Part shown: in pieces, positions 37,501 to 49,624 of the stretch
Layout of the letters: each line of letters begins with the position of its first letter
How positions within the stretch are numbered: the first letter of the stretch is position 1
Origin: Watersipora subatra
Taxonomy: Eukaryota > Bryozoa > Gymnolaemata > Cheilostomatida > Watersiporidae
DNA length: 64,000 nt
NCBI RefSeq assembly: GCF_963576615.1
Contig: NC_088714.1
Location: 32,334,643 to 32,398,642, forward strand
Reading direction: 5' to 3'
The notes under the pieces: model-generated
What the model saw: the letters and a program-made list of their open reading frames with translations, nothing else
The model's database searches: none
Told to the model about the DNA's origin: nothing
Program-made: the position numbers and the translations under genes

Positions 37501-40500
37501 ACACACAAACATCTGAGGAAACAAGATTAGATTAAGATCTGCTACAGATACAGCAATTCATTCCATAGCCTGGCCTTCTCTGATAATAGAGTATGTATGA
37601 AAAAGTCAGTGTACCTTGTAGTACACTACTCTGTATACTAGCTGTATACTACTCTCTTAGTATACAGTTTATTGTGCAAAATAAAGTAAAAATTGTTTAA
37701 ACACTGTGCTTTTTGTATTGTTAAGCGATTAAAATTACTTATTGTATTTGTAATAAGAAAAATCATTTTGGAGTTCAACCAATTTACATTGTAAACAGCC
37801 TATTGGAATCCATTGTTACCAAAATCCGATGCCGAACTGTACAATGCCCAGTTGTATTTTGCGTATTTAGTGGTAACAGACTAGTGTACAGAGACCTTGA
37901 GCGTGTGGAACGTACTGGTTTTGATCGGCTCAAAAGACTCAAACTGATGGACATGAACTTGATTTGGGAGGAGGTAAGTCAGTTGATAATTATGTCGTCA
38001 TGTCCAAGGTCAAATATGTGTGACGACGCTATGTATTATCATTCCTCTCTAATAAGCTTAGTGCTGCAATGAGTGTATTTATCATTTTTGTTACCTTCAA
38101 CAAGGTTTCTCACGAAAAATTTATATTAGGTAAGAAACAGTGTTTTACCTGCCAAGAATCATTTTAGTTTCAAAGTACAGGAATTTCTTGTTAATGTTTT
38201 CATTTTCAAGATTGGTATAATCTGTAACTTAACTTACCATATGGTAATCTATGTTATTTACTGGCTAATATCTTTTTGACAGCATTGTAGGAAATTATTC
38301 AATTATTTTGTTTATTTCTGCAGGTGGTTGCGTGTTCTCATCTATGGATACAAATATCTGAGCTACACTTGTGCAAAAACAGAATAGAGAAGATTACAAC
38401 ATCACCAAATTTTCAGTCATTGAAACTTCTGGATTTAGCAGAAAATTCCCTGCGCAGTTGGGCTAATGTAAAGCCGTTCGCCCAACTGCCAAAGTGAGTC
38501 TAAGATTCTTTGATTGTTTGCAGTTTCCACCCTGTTTGTTCTTAAGTTTGCTTTTACTTAATGCACTAGTCACACGTATGGCTTATACGGTAATCGCATC
38601 TACTTATGAACTTTGTTACTTGTGACCACATCTACTTATGAATTCTTTTGATTTATGACCACTTCTACTCACGAATTTTGTGACTTGGGATCACTTCTAC
38701 TTATGAACTTTGTGACTTGTGATCACTTCTACTTATAAACTTTGTGACTTGGGATCCCTTTTACTTACAAACTTTGTGACTTGTCACGTAAAATTAGACT
38801 AACTACTTGTCTTGATGTATGAAGTGGTTTCCGGCAAACGGAATCCAAAATTTTGTCAATTATTAGTTTTGCAAAAAACTTAGTAGAAATTAAAAATGCT
38901 TTGTAAAAAATAAAAATATTTAAAAGTTAAGTTAATTTAAACTGTCTATTGTAAATTAAAATAAGTTTTGTAGCATATTTCTATTACCACTTTACAATTT
39001 ACACATTATTGAACAATTGTCTCAAAGGTAATGTCAGAAGAAAAACATTTTTCCATTTTATTATTTTATTAATTTAGCTTTGATTTTCAATTGGTATTTT
39101 TTATTGAGTTTCATGTTTTGTTTTACTGTTTCGTGTGATTATATCAAGTATATATCATTGGTTTTGGGTTCTGTTATAAATTACAACAAACTTACAGTGC
39201 ATGGTTATTAAGAACATCTGCTTCAATTTACAGCAGTTGTGACACGAAGCTAATATTGGAATGGATTACCGCATTATTCGTTATGTAGACGATTGATTGT
39301 AGTAAGTTAAAAATAGCAATAATAAGTATAAGTCAACCAGAAACAGCAATTATTCTTATTTCTTACTGATGAATATGAATAAATATGATATGAATAATTG
39401 TGTTTGAGAGAATCGAGACTCAAACGTAAAAGTTCTTGTAAGAGAGCGAAAACGAATGCCAGAATAAAGCTTTCAGCTCAATTAGGGTCATTACGTTATT
39501 GTAGCCTGTGTACTTCTTGTTTGACAAGCATTGTACAACCTTATAGTTTTATAGGATACTTGTCTCTGCTACTACAGGTTAAAAGAGCTACTAGTGTATG
39601 ACTGTGATCTGTCAGATATCAGTGTGGAACCTGGTGACTTCCCATCTCTTAGAGCCTTAGATCTGGCAATTAATTGCATCAGTGAGGTGGGTATACGGTT
39701 TCATCAAGTAGACCTTTGGTGTTCATAGGTATACTGGCTCCCATCTTTTAGAGGCTTAAATCTGGCAATTAATTGCATCAGTGAGGTCGGTATACGGTTT
39801 TATCAGGTAGACCTTTGGTGTTAATAGGTATAGTTGCTAAACTGAGTTCAGCCAATCCTCGAATAGGCTGCTGTTTGCAGCTACAATGGTGGGAATATTG
39901 CTGACTCTTACCAAGTGTGCTAGAACAACATTTGTTAAACAAGTTTGGGTATGGGCTTAAAATATGCTTGATGAATTTCAATAAACTGTCTTATTGTTAT
40001 AGAGTTGTCTGCTCTTATTGTAATTTCAGTTGAACTGCAAAATGAGACAATTCTCAATTTTATACTTTTCACACATTAAAAAATTATTTACGGAATTGCT
40101 TTATAAATTTGCTCGAAAAGCTTTTGTTAAGCATTTGGTAAGCAGATCACGAATATGTCACAAACAATTGTTCATTACTACATGTATTTTCACAACACGA
40201 AGTTAGGAATCATCTCTTCCTTTGTTTTTTGACATGTAGCCAGTAGTTGAGTTGTTTTTAGATTATTTGTACATCGGGTATATCTCTCTATTGTAGAAAC
40301 ATTATAGAAATTTCTTTTATTAAAAAGCCTTGTTGGCAATTAAAAAATGCATGCCTTTTCATACGTCATTAATAACCATTGCCTGAGATTTGTGCAAATT
40401 GAAAGTTTGAAAAACTTTGCACAAGCTTGCACAAATTGAAAATTTGTGCAAGTTGAAATGTTTTTTGGTTAAGACACCTGGTTGTTCGCTATACAATAGG

Positions 40501-43500
40501 CATGTTTGATGAATGCTAATAGTGTATTGTTGGGTTCATCCATGAGTTATCTTCTCATCGATAGGGTAATTAATGTTTTGATGGTGTATCATAGAAAGTG
40601 TCAAAAATAACTTTAACATATTTAGAATGTTCCATGTCTTATCACAGAGTTCTACTGTTGTACTACAATTTGTTATAACAACATGCACACGCAGGAGCCT
40701 TTTTTGATAATCACCAAAATGTTCATATTGTGCACATTTGATCTGCTCATGTTGAGGGTTTGTTAATAACATGTTTATCGTTAGCTCACTATTTCTATTG
40801 ACAGTGGAGACACATCAGTGAATTGAACAAACTTCCCTCTCTTACTGAACTCATGTTCAAGAGCAATCCAGTGCTGGAAGGAGAGGATGTGGAAACTAAT
40901 CGACAGCTGGTCATAGCTAAGATACCACACCTCAAAAAGTACAATCGAACTGATGTAAGTTTAATTTAATTTGTTTTGCAGAAGTGAAACCAACTATTTA
41001 ATTGGTAGTGTTATTAATTTTTACCGACTGGTGTTTTTATTTTAGTTTCGTTTTGCGCATCTTTACTATTGTTGTATTTTTCAGTAATTGTAGCAATTTG
41101 TGTTGCATTTGTTATCTTGTAGGTCTTAGCTCAGTCTTGTTGGCTTAATATTTAATTTTTTGTGACTCACCGCAGTTTAGTTAAACCACTTTTTAAACAT
41201 TGATGTTGGCTGTCTGTGCCTATACATTAATATACAGGTTATTATTTTAGTTACTAGGCTAAAGGGTGGCTATATAAGCCTGTTTTGTATTGATTCAAGC
41301 ATCTAAGTCAGGGGTTCCCAACCAGGGAGGAATTATTTTGAATATACAAGGGGGAACATAGAGGTGTCTGATTTGATAAATTTTTAATTTATGTCCTGTA
41401 GTGCCGTGTGAGTTTGGGTTTTATCATTTAACATTTGGGTTTTATCTATAACACTAGTTGCTAATAATGAGCTACTAGTCAGAACCCAAACATATGTGAA
41501 CACATCCATCCAGATGTTGATTGGATAGTAAGTTAAGCTAATCATAAACCAATTCACCGCCATGCTGAAGGTCATGTATTGTGTGTTGTATGCCTGCTGT
41601 ATAAAAATTTATATTATGTTGTTATATGTTTAGATATGTACAATAAAATGGGATTATAATTTGTATCGATTGTTTTTAGTCATGTGAGTTAAAAGTGCGG
41701 GGACGGAGAATCAAATTTCTGAAAAGGCATAAGGGGGAACTGAATGAAAAAGGTTGGGAACCACTGATCTAAGTGACCTGTTTTTTAGTTCCAAGTTCAC
41801 CACTAGATCCAGCGTGATGCATGACTGTGTTTGTGTGGAATCCTTTGCCTCACTCCTGGCCAGCTAGTTAATTTTGCTAGCAATGAGCAAGTATTTTTGT
41901 TGTAGACTGCTACTGGACCATCAAGCGTGCCATAACAATAGTTCTTTTCGTGTCTGAAGGCGAAGAAATTATGATTATAAAGAAATTTCCTTAAATGTCT
42001 GCCAGCATTGGCCAATGTATAATCAGTGAAAGCATTTTTGGCCAATAACAAATTAAAATAAAATGGGAGAAAATATGGTCAATGTTGACCATTCATAAGT
42101 AGTAGTAATGTGTGGTTTATACCTAAATACCAAATGCTTGCGGTTTTTCATTATTGGATTGGCAGTTTGGTTGAGTCTGTTAAGATATGATTACTTGGTT
42201 TGGATTGGTTGAGTCTGTTGTTAAGATATGGTTCTTGGTTTGGATTGGTTGAGTCTGTTGTTAAGATATGATTACTTGGTTTGGATTGGTTGAGTCTGTT
42301 GTTAAGATATGATTACTTGGTTTGGATTGGTTGAGTCTGTTGTTAAGATATGATTACTTGGTTTGGATTGGTTGAGTCTGTTGTTAAGTTGTTGTTGTTG
42401 TTGGTTCTTGGTTTGGATGAAAACTAAAAGAAACATTTGCTTTAGGCAGACATTGTATTGCCTTTCATCTTAGACCTTTGTTTTTCAGTTAATTTTCGGG
42501 TTGGATCCAGGTTTAATCTAGCGATACCAACTTGTCTTATTGAGAGTCAGTGAAGATTTGTTGAGTAAACTACTGGTATGTCTATGTTTAGTAAACTACT
42601 GGTATGTCTATGTTTAGTAAACTACTGGTATGTCTATGTTTAGTAAACTACTGGTATGTCTATGTTTAGTAAACTACTGGTATGTCTATGTTTAGTAAAC
42701 TACTGGTATGTCTATGTTTAGTAAACTACTGGTATGTCTATGTTTAGTAAACTACTGGTATGTCTATGTTTAGTAAACTACTGGTATGTCTATGTTTAGT
42801 AAACTACTGGTATGTCTATGTTTAGTAAACTACTGGTATGTCTATGTTCAGATTGATGCTAAAGAGAGGCAAGGGGCAGAGATTGACTATTCGAAGAGGT
42901 TTGGGGAGGAGTGGATGCTCTGTGGAGCTAGTCTAGAGGTGACCGAGAGCAACAGACAATTTTATGCTGAGCACCCCACGTATCTCCCTATTATCACAAG
43001 TGAGTTTAGCAAGGTGCTTTAAAGCATATCTTGGAAAAAAGATGAGTTATTTGTAGAATTTTTTTTCAAAGAAACAAGCTAATTTTTTATTGGTCAAACA
43101 CGTGTCTTGAGGTTTGTACTGTCTAGTAGTTTTTTTAATCTTACAAAAACCTTTGAGATTATACTGACTCCCATACTTTCACCATAACATAGATAGGTAC
43201 CGCAGAACCTGTATTTCAACGCCACAGGGTTGAAAAATAGAACGCCATGAGGTTCAAATAGAGGTTTTACGTTCTTTGCTTTTGCCAATTTCCCAGGTTT
43301 GTTATATTTGGTTTGATAGTCAGTATAAAACATTGCTCATCAGAAATTAGAATTGCACTAGTACTGTTTTGAAATGATTTATTAACATTCCTCAACGATT
43401 TAGACACTTTTGCGGTTCATCCGCGTCGATATACCAGGATATAACTTATGATGTTCCACACCATTTTGACTAACCATTCTGCATCCCAATATGGCTGTAG

Positions 43501-46500
43501 CCAACTAATGCTTCGGTATAAACATTGCCAATTCCTATAGAGTGGGGAGCACCAGAGAAGACAGAAGTGAAACAGTCAAAACCAAAGTCCGCTATTAAAG
43601 AGTCTCTTATAGGTAAGTATGAATCTTTCCATTTCATACTTACCTTACTAAATCTTTAAAGCACCAAGATGTGCTCTCATTTAATAATTAGGAGTTGCTC
43701 TCTCTTGTAAGCATTTTAATATTTGTTCTCCAAGCATCTAATTGTGATGAGTTTACAAGCATTTTATACGTTTTTCGAGATTGAACAGGTTTGAGTGTTT
43801 TAGCATCTGTCGAAGAGTGTCAGATACATCATTTGTCTCAGGTTGTTTGTTCATCAGCTAATAAAACAAAGAAATAAACCTAGATCTTTCCGAATTTAAA
43901 AGATTTAAAAGAATATTTGGTATTGTCTGCATATAGACAGCATGTTTATTGTAGAGCTGCACTTGTCTAGTTGTTTAGAGTGCCTGTTCTGTGAACAAGA
44001 GGTCGGCCAGAATCCTAAAAAGGTCAATTGTGTCCTATCCTTGAGTCCGCCCCCTAATTCAATAATTCAGATTAGCGTACTGTGATTAACCCTAAAGTGG
44101 TCTGTTGAAAAACTTATCTATTAAGCCTGATTCAGAGGAATGCTTAGTGAACATTCCGAGGTTTTTTGCATTGTGATTTGTGATTTATTCTCATTAACAA
44201 AAGTAATTAAAAAATTAAAAAAGCTGGAAGAGTGATGAAGCCCATATTACTCAACAGCGTAGCTCGTCGTGGCGTTGGGCTTGTCGTCATCGTGTAATCT
44301 ACGTCAATTTTTATGGGTAATTACGTTTTATTCACTTATTAAAAAATGTAATTTAAGTTTTTTCTTGAAACTGGACACTTTTTCTATGCTTTTTATAGTA
44401 TTAGGTAGTTCGTTCTACACAGTATTGAGGTTGAACACAATATTATGAATACTTTCAACCTATATGTGTACATGCTTACATCTACTTCGAATATATAGAG
44501 GTTCCTGATCCCAAGCCACTTGGCAATTTCTCGTGTTTTAACACATTGCACAACATATGCAATCAAACCTCACATGCAAGGCTAATCTGATTTGATGATT
44601 GCTTTGTAAGCCAAAAAGGTTGTATGTTGGATCAAATATTTCTATAAAACTACATTGTATTTCTTTTAATTTGTTCTAAGCTAAAATAAACTTAATAATG
44701 GTTATTTTATATAGCATTAAAACAAATGTATAAATGTATTTTGTGTAAGAAGCTATGTAAAGGAAGTAAATAATAAAGTAATAATCAATATGCGTTATGT
44801 TTTGAAGAACCCATTGTTACGTGATTCTATTTTTAAGTGAACCTTCTCTCCTTTGAGTCTCTGTTGCATACGTATAGACTATTTACACTGTACTGTATTG
44901 CTTCATCCTTTCTTTTTTCTATATTCTATTGGCTTTTGCAATAATAAACGTAAACTTTTAACAACTACATTAAATTTTACCATTTTCTTTTTTATTTAGC
45001 CTCTGTGTGTGCCCGAGCATGTGAACTAATGTTAGGCTACCTGGAGGTAGCTCACATACAGTACGCTGTGGCTACTGTATGTGAGCTAATGTTGAGTACA
45101 TTGCGATAGATATTACATATTTTTACTTATTGTTTTTGTTTCCTTTTTGGCATTTTTCTTTTCCTTTAGCCTTTGTACCGTAGGTATTTTATTTATGGCA
45201 GCTATTAGCCTAACTACCGATGCCGTTTGTGCAGAAATACAATGTCGTGGCTAGTGCACATGCGTAATGTCTATACACTCATGGGTTAAGAAATATGTTT
45301 TCTTTCCATTTTCATTTAGTTTTTTCAAGCCAGTTTTTGACATGGCATGGTAACTCCAAATCGTCGTTATGTGAGGACTACCTGTGTTTAATCTGAAAAT
45401 GTCTGCCCGTGTTATTCTACTATTAGTTTTATGGTCTGAGAATTGTATAACTATACAGTATAGTATATTCTTATATTCTTTTATCCCGGTGTAAATAGTT
45501 GCATTTTTCTAGAGTGGTATATTAGTGTGGAGTGACTTCATCACAAACAGAAAAGGTCATACGACAGTGTCGGTGTGAAATGTTTTTCTAGTTTATTGTT
45601 GGAAAAGATATAATGCTTTATACTTGATTCTATGGTATGTTTGTGGCAGAATTAGCAGTTTGTGGCAGCATTTTGTGGCAGAATTTTGTGAATAGTTTAA
45701 TCATTCGATTGGATTTTTTTTTGTAGAGTTGACTTTCATAGACTTAGTCACTGAGAGCGGTAAGGAGGTATCAAAATACATCCCATATACCATGAATGTA
45801 GTCAAGTGTAGAAACCTGGCTATGAAACTCTTGGGCATCAAGGGGATTCCTTCAGTAATAACCTACAGATCTCATCAGGTAAATATCTGTCTCTTGATTC
45901 AGCATGTTTGCCTGTTATGCAGATCATATACCTTTTGTAGTAGATGCTGGAATAACGGTTCATACTTACCTTGCCGACTAGCTAGTAATCTCTAGGGAAA
46001 ACTCTAGAGCAGTTTATTTTAGATGACCTGGTATCATAATCAACTGGTAGCTACATGGAAAGAGCTTTGAAAATTAGTAAAAACTTTTGCGGGAGTTGTC
46101 TGTTCACCATGGTAGCTGGGTTTTTGTTATTCTAGTTAAATTTTAGCTACACTGAATTATTCAGTATGTTAAATTTTTTCACATTGAGCGCCACATCCTT
46201 TTCAATGATTGGCCGAGTTATCCATGATGATTTCCAACGTCATGTCCGTAGCTCTTTTGCTAACATTACTGTTACTGCATTAATTTTCAAGCCCTTTCCA
46301 TTGAAAACTTCGTAATATGGCAGCTAGTTAAGACAGCTATGCTAAAGATGAACTAAGAAAAATGGTATATTTAAGCCATATCTGATATTTTAAGAATGTT
46401 GCCATAAAACAGGACTGTTAGGCACATTAAACAACAGAAATACCCAGGATGCATGGAGTGTTTGCGGTGCAGCCAGAGTGAAACACTGAGTCGTAAAAGC

Positions 46501-47472
46501 ACAATTCCCACAGTGGTGTTTACAACTTATAAACTATAGAGCATCCAGGTCTTACCACTGTCTAGTTTTCTGTGTTTCTATTTTCTGTTACCTACTTGTA
46601 ATTGTTGTGGTTTGTAGTATCTATCCACCTTTTGATATATTTCAGACTTCAAAATAATTCATTTAAATTTGTAGGCAGTAAATTAATTGTTGTATTTTGT
46701 TTTCCTTCATTTTCCATTTTCAAAATTGCCATGTTATGGAGAAAAGCGTGTGTTAAATGTCATTCATATTAATCTTTGATAGAATTGACAAGATTTTTTT
46801 TATGAAATTACGTATAAGAAGTTGGCAGTTACACTTTAAATAATAATATAAACCTCAAGTTCGTTGGGTTGACAACAATTTTATAAAATAGATTTAGGTA
46901 AACCTATATAAAATAGGTTTAAAAAATACTACAAAGTAAAACTCTATAGAAGTTGATTACTTCAATATTGCCAGGTAATGTTTTTCTGCTGTTTAAAACG
47001 AGCTGAAGAGCGTAAATGATTGTAAATTGGGCATTAAAAGGGCCTATGTATAGATGTTATATAAAAATCTCAATGTTTTTCGTCTGTGTGTCCAGCTATA
47101 ATGATAACGCTAGGGAAGAAAAACTGCTTCGCATTGGAATTGAACCCGGAAACCCTAGCTTTGGAGACAGGCGTGCTATCCACTACACCACACAGCATGC
47201 TTACATTACTATGGAATAATGATGCTTATCTAAACGCGCTAATAATCCAGCACGCTTGAAAATCATGATTGCTTGAGAAATCTCTATGTGTAACGTAACG
47301 ATTATTAAGCTGGTTCAGACACGGCTCTTATTATAGTAAAGATTATCACTTATAGCACGTGGTTTTTTGTTTATAGAATGGTGAAGAATATGACTTTGAT
47401 TATGACCTGCGGCAGCTAACCTTCTACAATGTACAGCACGGAGATGAGATACTGTTACGACAGATTCCTTGA
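34569..47472 (+). CDS. TBCE: Tubulin-folding cofactor E, 12 exons
   Basis: TBCE acts in the cytosol: it captures alpha-tubulin and, with TBCD-beta-tubulin and TBCC, assembles the tubulin heterodimer. Exons: 34569-34662, 34890-34974, 35481-35687, 36249-36437, 37871-37973, 38324-38493, 39578-39686, 40805-40954, 42852-42999, 43541-43612, 45727-45878, 47377-47472. All borders are AG/GT, phases agree, and the total is 1575 nt, 524 residues (human 527). The CAP-Gly domain spans residues about 5-60 with GKHNG at 45-49 (canonical GKxxG). Leucine-rich repeats run from about 130 to 345 (DELNLSNNLL, LHLCKNRI, LDLAINCI), followed by an LRR cap (LTELMFKSNPV). A TBCE-type segment follows (DYSKRFGEEWMLCG, KWGAPE), then a C-terminal ubiquitin-like domain from about 443 (YDLRQLTFYNVQHGDEILL). 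The start is fixed by an in-frame upstream stop and by family alignment. Introns carry many repeats, and no break in the coding frame is seen. Confidence 0.95.
38583..38790 (+). repeat. Tandem repeat of about 37 bp, 5-6 diverged copies
   Basis: The unit is near ACTTCTACTTATGAACTTTG then TGACTTGTGATC. It lies in TBCE intron 6. Confidence 0.85.
39638..39835 (+). repeat. 99-bp tandem duplication covering the end of TBCE exon 7
   Basis: Copy 1 (about 39638-39736) holds the last 49 bases of exon 7, its donor and the start of intron 7. Copy 2 (about 39737-39835) repeats all of this with a few changes, including TCTGGCAATTAATTGCATCA and a GAG/GT donor-like junction at about 39785. Confidence 0.9.
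40426..40452. repeat. Perfect 12-bp hairpin
   Basis: CTTGCACAAATT and AATTTGTGCAAG are perfect inverted arms around GAA, within a cluster of related TGTGCAAATT copies from 40390. It lies in TBCE intron 7. Confidence 0.75.
41309..41766. mobile_element. hAT-type MITE with 8-bp target duplication
   Basis: The element begins CAGGGGTTCCCAACC and ends GGTTGGGAACCACTG, which are imperfect terminal inverted repeats of hAT type. It is flanked on both sides by ATCTAAGT (41301-41308 and 41767-41774), a perfect 8-bp target duplication as hAT transposases make. At 458 bp it has no transposase. It lies in TBCE intron 8. Confidence 0.92.
42167..42413 (+). repeat. 41-bp tandem repeat, about 6 copies
   Basis: The unit is GATTGGTTGAGTCTGTTGTT then AAGATATGATTACTTGGTTTG, with some shortened copies at the edges. 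It lies in TBCE intron 8. Confidence 0.9.
42564..42849 (+). repeat. 26-bp tandem repeat, 11 copies, abutting TBCE exon 9
   Basis: The unit is GTAAACTACTGGTATGTCTA then TGTTTA. Copies are nearly identical. The last unit changes from TATGTTTAG to TATGTTCAG, and that CAG (42849-42851) is the acceptor of TBCE exon 9. Confidence 0.95.
45049..45087. repeat. Perfect 15-bp inverted repeat
   Basis: AGCTCACATACAGTA and TACTGTATGTGAGCT are perfect arms around a 9-nt spacer. It lies in TBCE intron 10. Confidence 0.8.
47035..47219 (-). mobile_element. tRNA-derived SINE
   Basis: On the minus strand the head reads GTGTGGTGTAGTGGATAGC and then GGGTTCAATTCC, matching polymerase III A and B boxes in tRNA spacing. 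The anticodon arm does not pair well, so it is not a working tRNA. A body follows that contains GTGTGTCCAGC-type sequence in reverse. It lies in TBCE intron 11. Confidence 0.6.
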
Positions 47473-47684
47473 TGCGCTGCTTTGGATAACTCGCACTCAG
47501 GTGGAACTTTTACAGGTATTCCCTGTTGTATGACGCCTGAGATGTACATTAATAAGTGACCGTACACCATCACTGTTGATGTCTGTAACAAGAACTCACA
47601 AGAATCCCTTCGTAATTTGTACCTTGTGTTAGGCTGATTGTGACTGTTCAGAGGAACAGCGATAAATGAATGAATTCTATGGAC

Positions 47685-47919
47685 ATTAAACCTTGATATG
47701 CTGTGATTTATTAGTTATATGTTATTTTCGTATCAAATATTTATTATTTTTCCAGTAAAATATAGCTTCAAAAAGTCGTAAACGTAATGGGCCTTATAGC
47801 ATGAGGTCACAGGCTTGATTGTTAATCATTATTTATGGCATGGTCACTCGTTTCTAGGTAACTCACAGAGTTTCATTTTTAGTTTCATTTCAGAGCTTTA
47901 TTTATAGCTATAAAATAAA
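47685..47919 (+). other. Candidate TBCE polyadenylation signals
   Basis: ATTAAA at 47685-47690 and AATAAA at 47914-47919 lie 213 and 442 bp after the TBCE stop codon. Either could end the transcript. Only position supports them. Confidence 0.35.
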
Positions 47920-48720
47920 ATCAAACAAATTCATAGAACTTGTCTCATTTAGAATAGCTACTCCGCTTTGCTTTTGGTTAGTAACTATATATATAGTTTC
48001 ATAGCTACTTGGTACACATACATGTAGCTTTTTGTAGAAAAAGATTAACAATATTTTGGATTTGAACCCGAATCACTGTGCACAACTGATTGAAACACTT
48101 AGCATAAAGTACAGCATGGAATTTGCTGATCAAGTTTCTATTGCGGCAGCGTATGTTAATCACACCATCCCTTGCTCAACGGTGTTTGATTTACCAACAT
48201 AAACATCATTGGTTTGATGCCAAGTGCCAACGTTCACATGTTTTCACATTTATTTGAGTAAAACTTATGAACTCTCGATTTGACTTGCAAGTCACAGCTC
48301 TCTGACAGTGATCACGTATGCAAATATCACAAGGACAGTCATTTAGAGTTGAGAGGTATTTATTGAGACCATGTGATTTATAGCCGTTCCTACGGACACA
48401 CCACCTCAATGTTTTGGCATTCCATTTTATGCGACTATTTAGCAGTAATTTCACTGTCAAGTACATGTTATATTCGCTAGTGGTAAGCATTTAGGAATAT
48501 TGAAGGAGTGCATCCTGTATGGTGCAAGGTTATTATAGGAGTGGTCAAAATTACTCATAATCTTGATGTAATCTGGTGTAGGGATTAGAAACATCTAATA
48601 AGGCATTCCTCACTATAACATTACTTTTTCTAAACCCATAATTACTTTATAGACAGAAGTTATTTTCTCTCTGTAAAATGCTTTTATTGCCGGTCCTATC
48701 TGCACGAGTCATTAAAAGTT
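47920..48720. other. Region without a recognised gene
   Basis: No supported exon. A minus-strand GGGTTCAAATCC near 48070 resembles a tRNA B box, but there is no clear A box, so a decayed SINE is only possible. Confidence 0.35.
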
Positions 48721-48734
48721 AGACTTACAAGAAG

Positions 48735-49075
48735 CATGTGTGGAAAAAGGTGCATATACATATGGTGTATGCACACATGGTATTTCTACCCATTTTTATA
48801 TGCACCACGCATATATACACATGGTATATATGTACACCATGTGTACATATACACCTGGTGTATATACACACGGTATATATACACATGGTATATATACACG
48901 TTTTTATATGCACCAGGCATATATACACATAGTATATATGTACACCATGTGTACATATACACCTGGTGTATATACATGGTATATATACACATGGTATATA
49001 TACACATTTTTATATGCACCAGGCATATATACACATGGTATATATGTATACCATGTGTATATCCACCATATGTAT
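48735..49075. repeat. Higher-order AT-rich repeat with strong dyad symmetry
   Basis: Three copies of a unit of about 107 bp are marked by TATATGCACCA at about 48797, 48905 and 49011. Each is built from ACACATGGTATATATGTACA, CCATGTGTACATATACACC and TGGTGTATATACAC, which are inverted versions of each other. The resulting Tyr/His-rich open frames on both strands are a by-product. Confidence 0.9.
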
Positions 49076-49239
49076 ATAACATTTCATGGAAAACAGTAAA
49101 ATGTAACTAGTGTATTTGGTTAGCAAGACTATCATGTAGCCAGCATTTTGTGATGTCAACAGTTTTGAAAATTCCTTTTGTATTGTAAATCCAGCACCAT
49201 AAAAAGTCAAAACTTTATTTACTAACAGAAAGAGTATTC

Positions 49240-49475
49240 CGCTAGTTAAGAGTATTCCGTTAATTAAGAGTATTCCTTTGTAAGTAATATTTTGTTAGTT
49301 AAGAGTATTCCATTAGTTAAGAGTACTCTGTTAGTTAAGAGTATTCCGTTAGTTAAGAGTATTCCGTTAGTTAAGAGTATTCCGTTAGTTAAGAGTATTC
49401 CGTTAGTTAAGAGTATTCCGTTAGTTAAGAGTATTCCGTTAGTTAAGAGTACTCCGTTAGTTGCGAGTATTCTGC
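49240..49475 (+). repeat. 18-bp tandem repeat, about 13 copies
   Basis: The unit is GTTAGTTAAGAGTATTCC. Because 18 is divisible by 3, both strands show open repetitive frames that are not evidence of a gene. Confidence 0.92.
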
Positions 49476-49624
49476 CTATGCAGGCCCCTCGTGTCATGAT
49501 CTTCTACAATTGCTCGGATTAGACAGTTGATGAGTTTGCTATATAGAGTACTATATAGGGTACTGATTTGGTTTCTCAATGCCTGCCTCAAGCTTTTTGT
49601 CAGGGTTGTCTCCCTTGGCACTGG

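Noticed and set aside
42564-42849. CRISPR-like regular repeats (also 49240-49475 and 59995-60182)
   Set aside because: Units are directly adjacent with no unique spacers, and the genome is eukaryotic.
47130-47219. Functional tRNA on the minus strand
   Set aside because: A and B boxes are present, but the anticodon and acceptor stems do not pair; SINE is the better reading. The same applies to 55215-55300.
48055-48115. tRNA or SINE on the minus strand
   Set aside because: Only a B-box-like GGGTTCAAATCC is recognisable.
48725-49110. Overlapping Tyr/His-rich open frames on both strands
   Set aside because: They are created by the 107-bp palindromic tandem repeat and have no non-repetitive part.
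49264-49522. Open frames with VKSIPL or LLTNGI repeats
   Set aside because: The 18-bp repeat period keeps several frames open on both strands; there is no gene signal outside the array.
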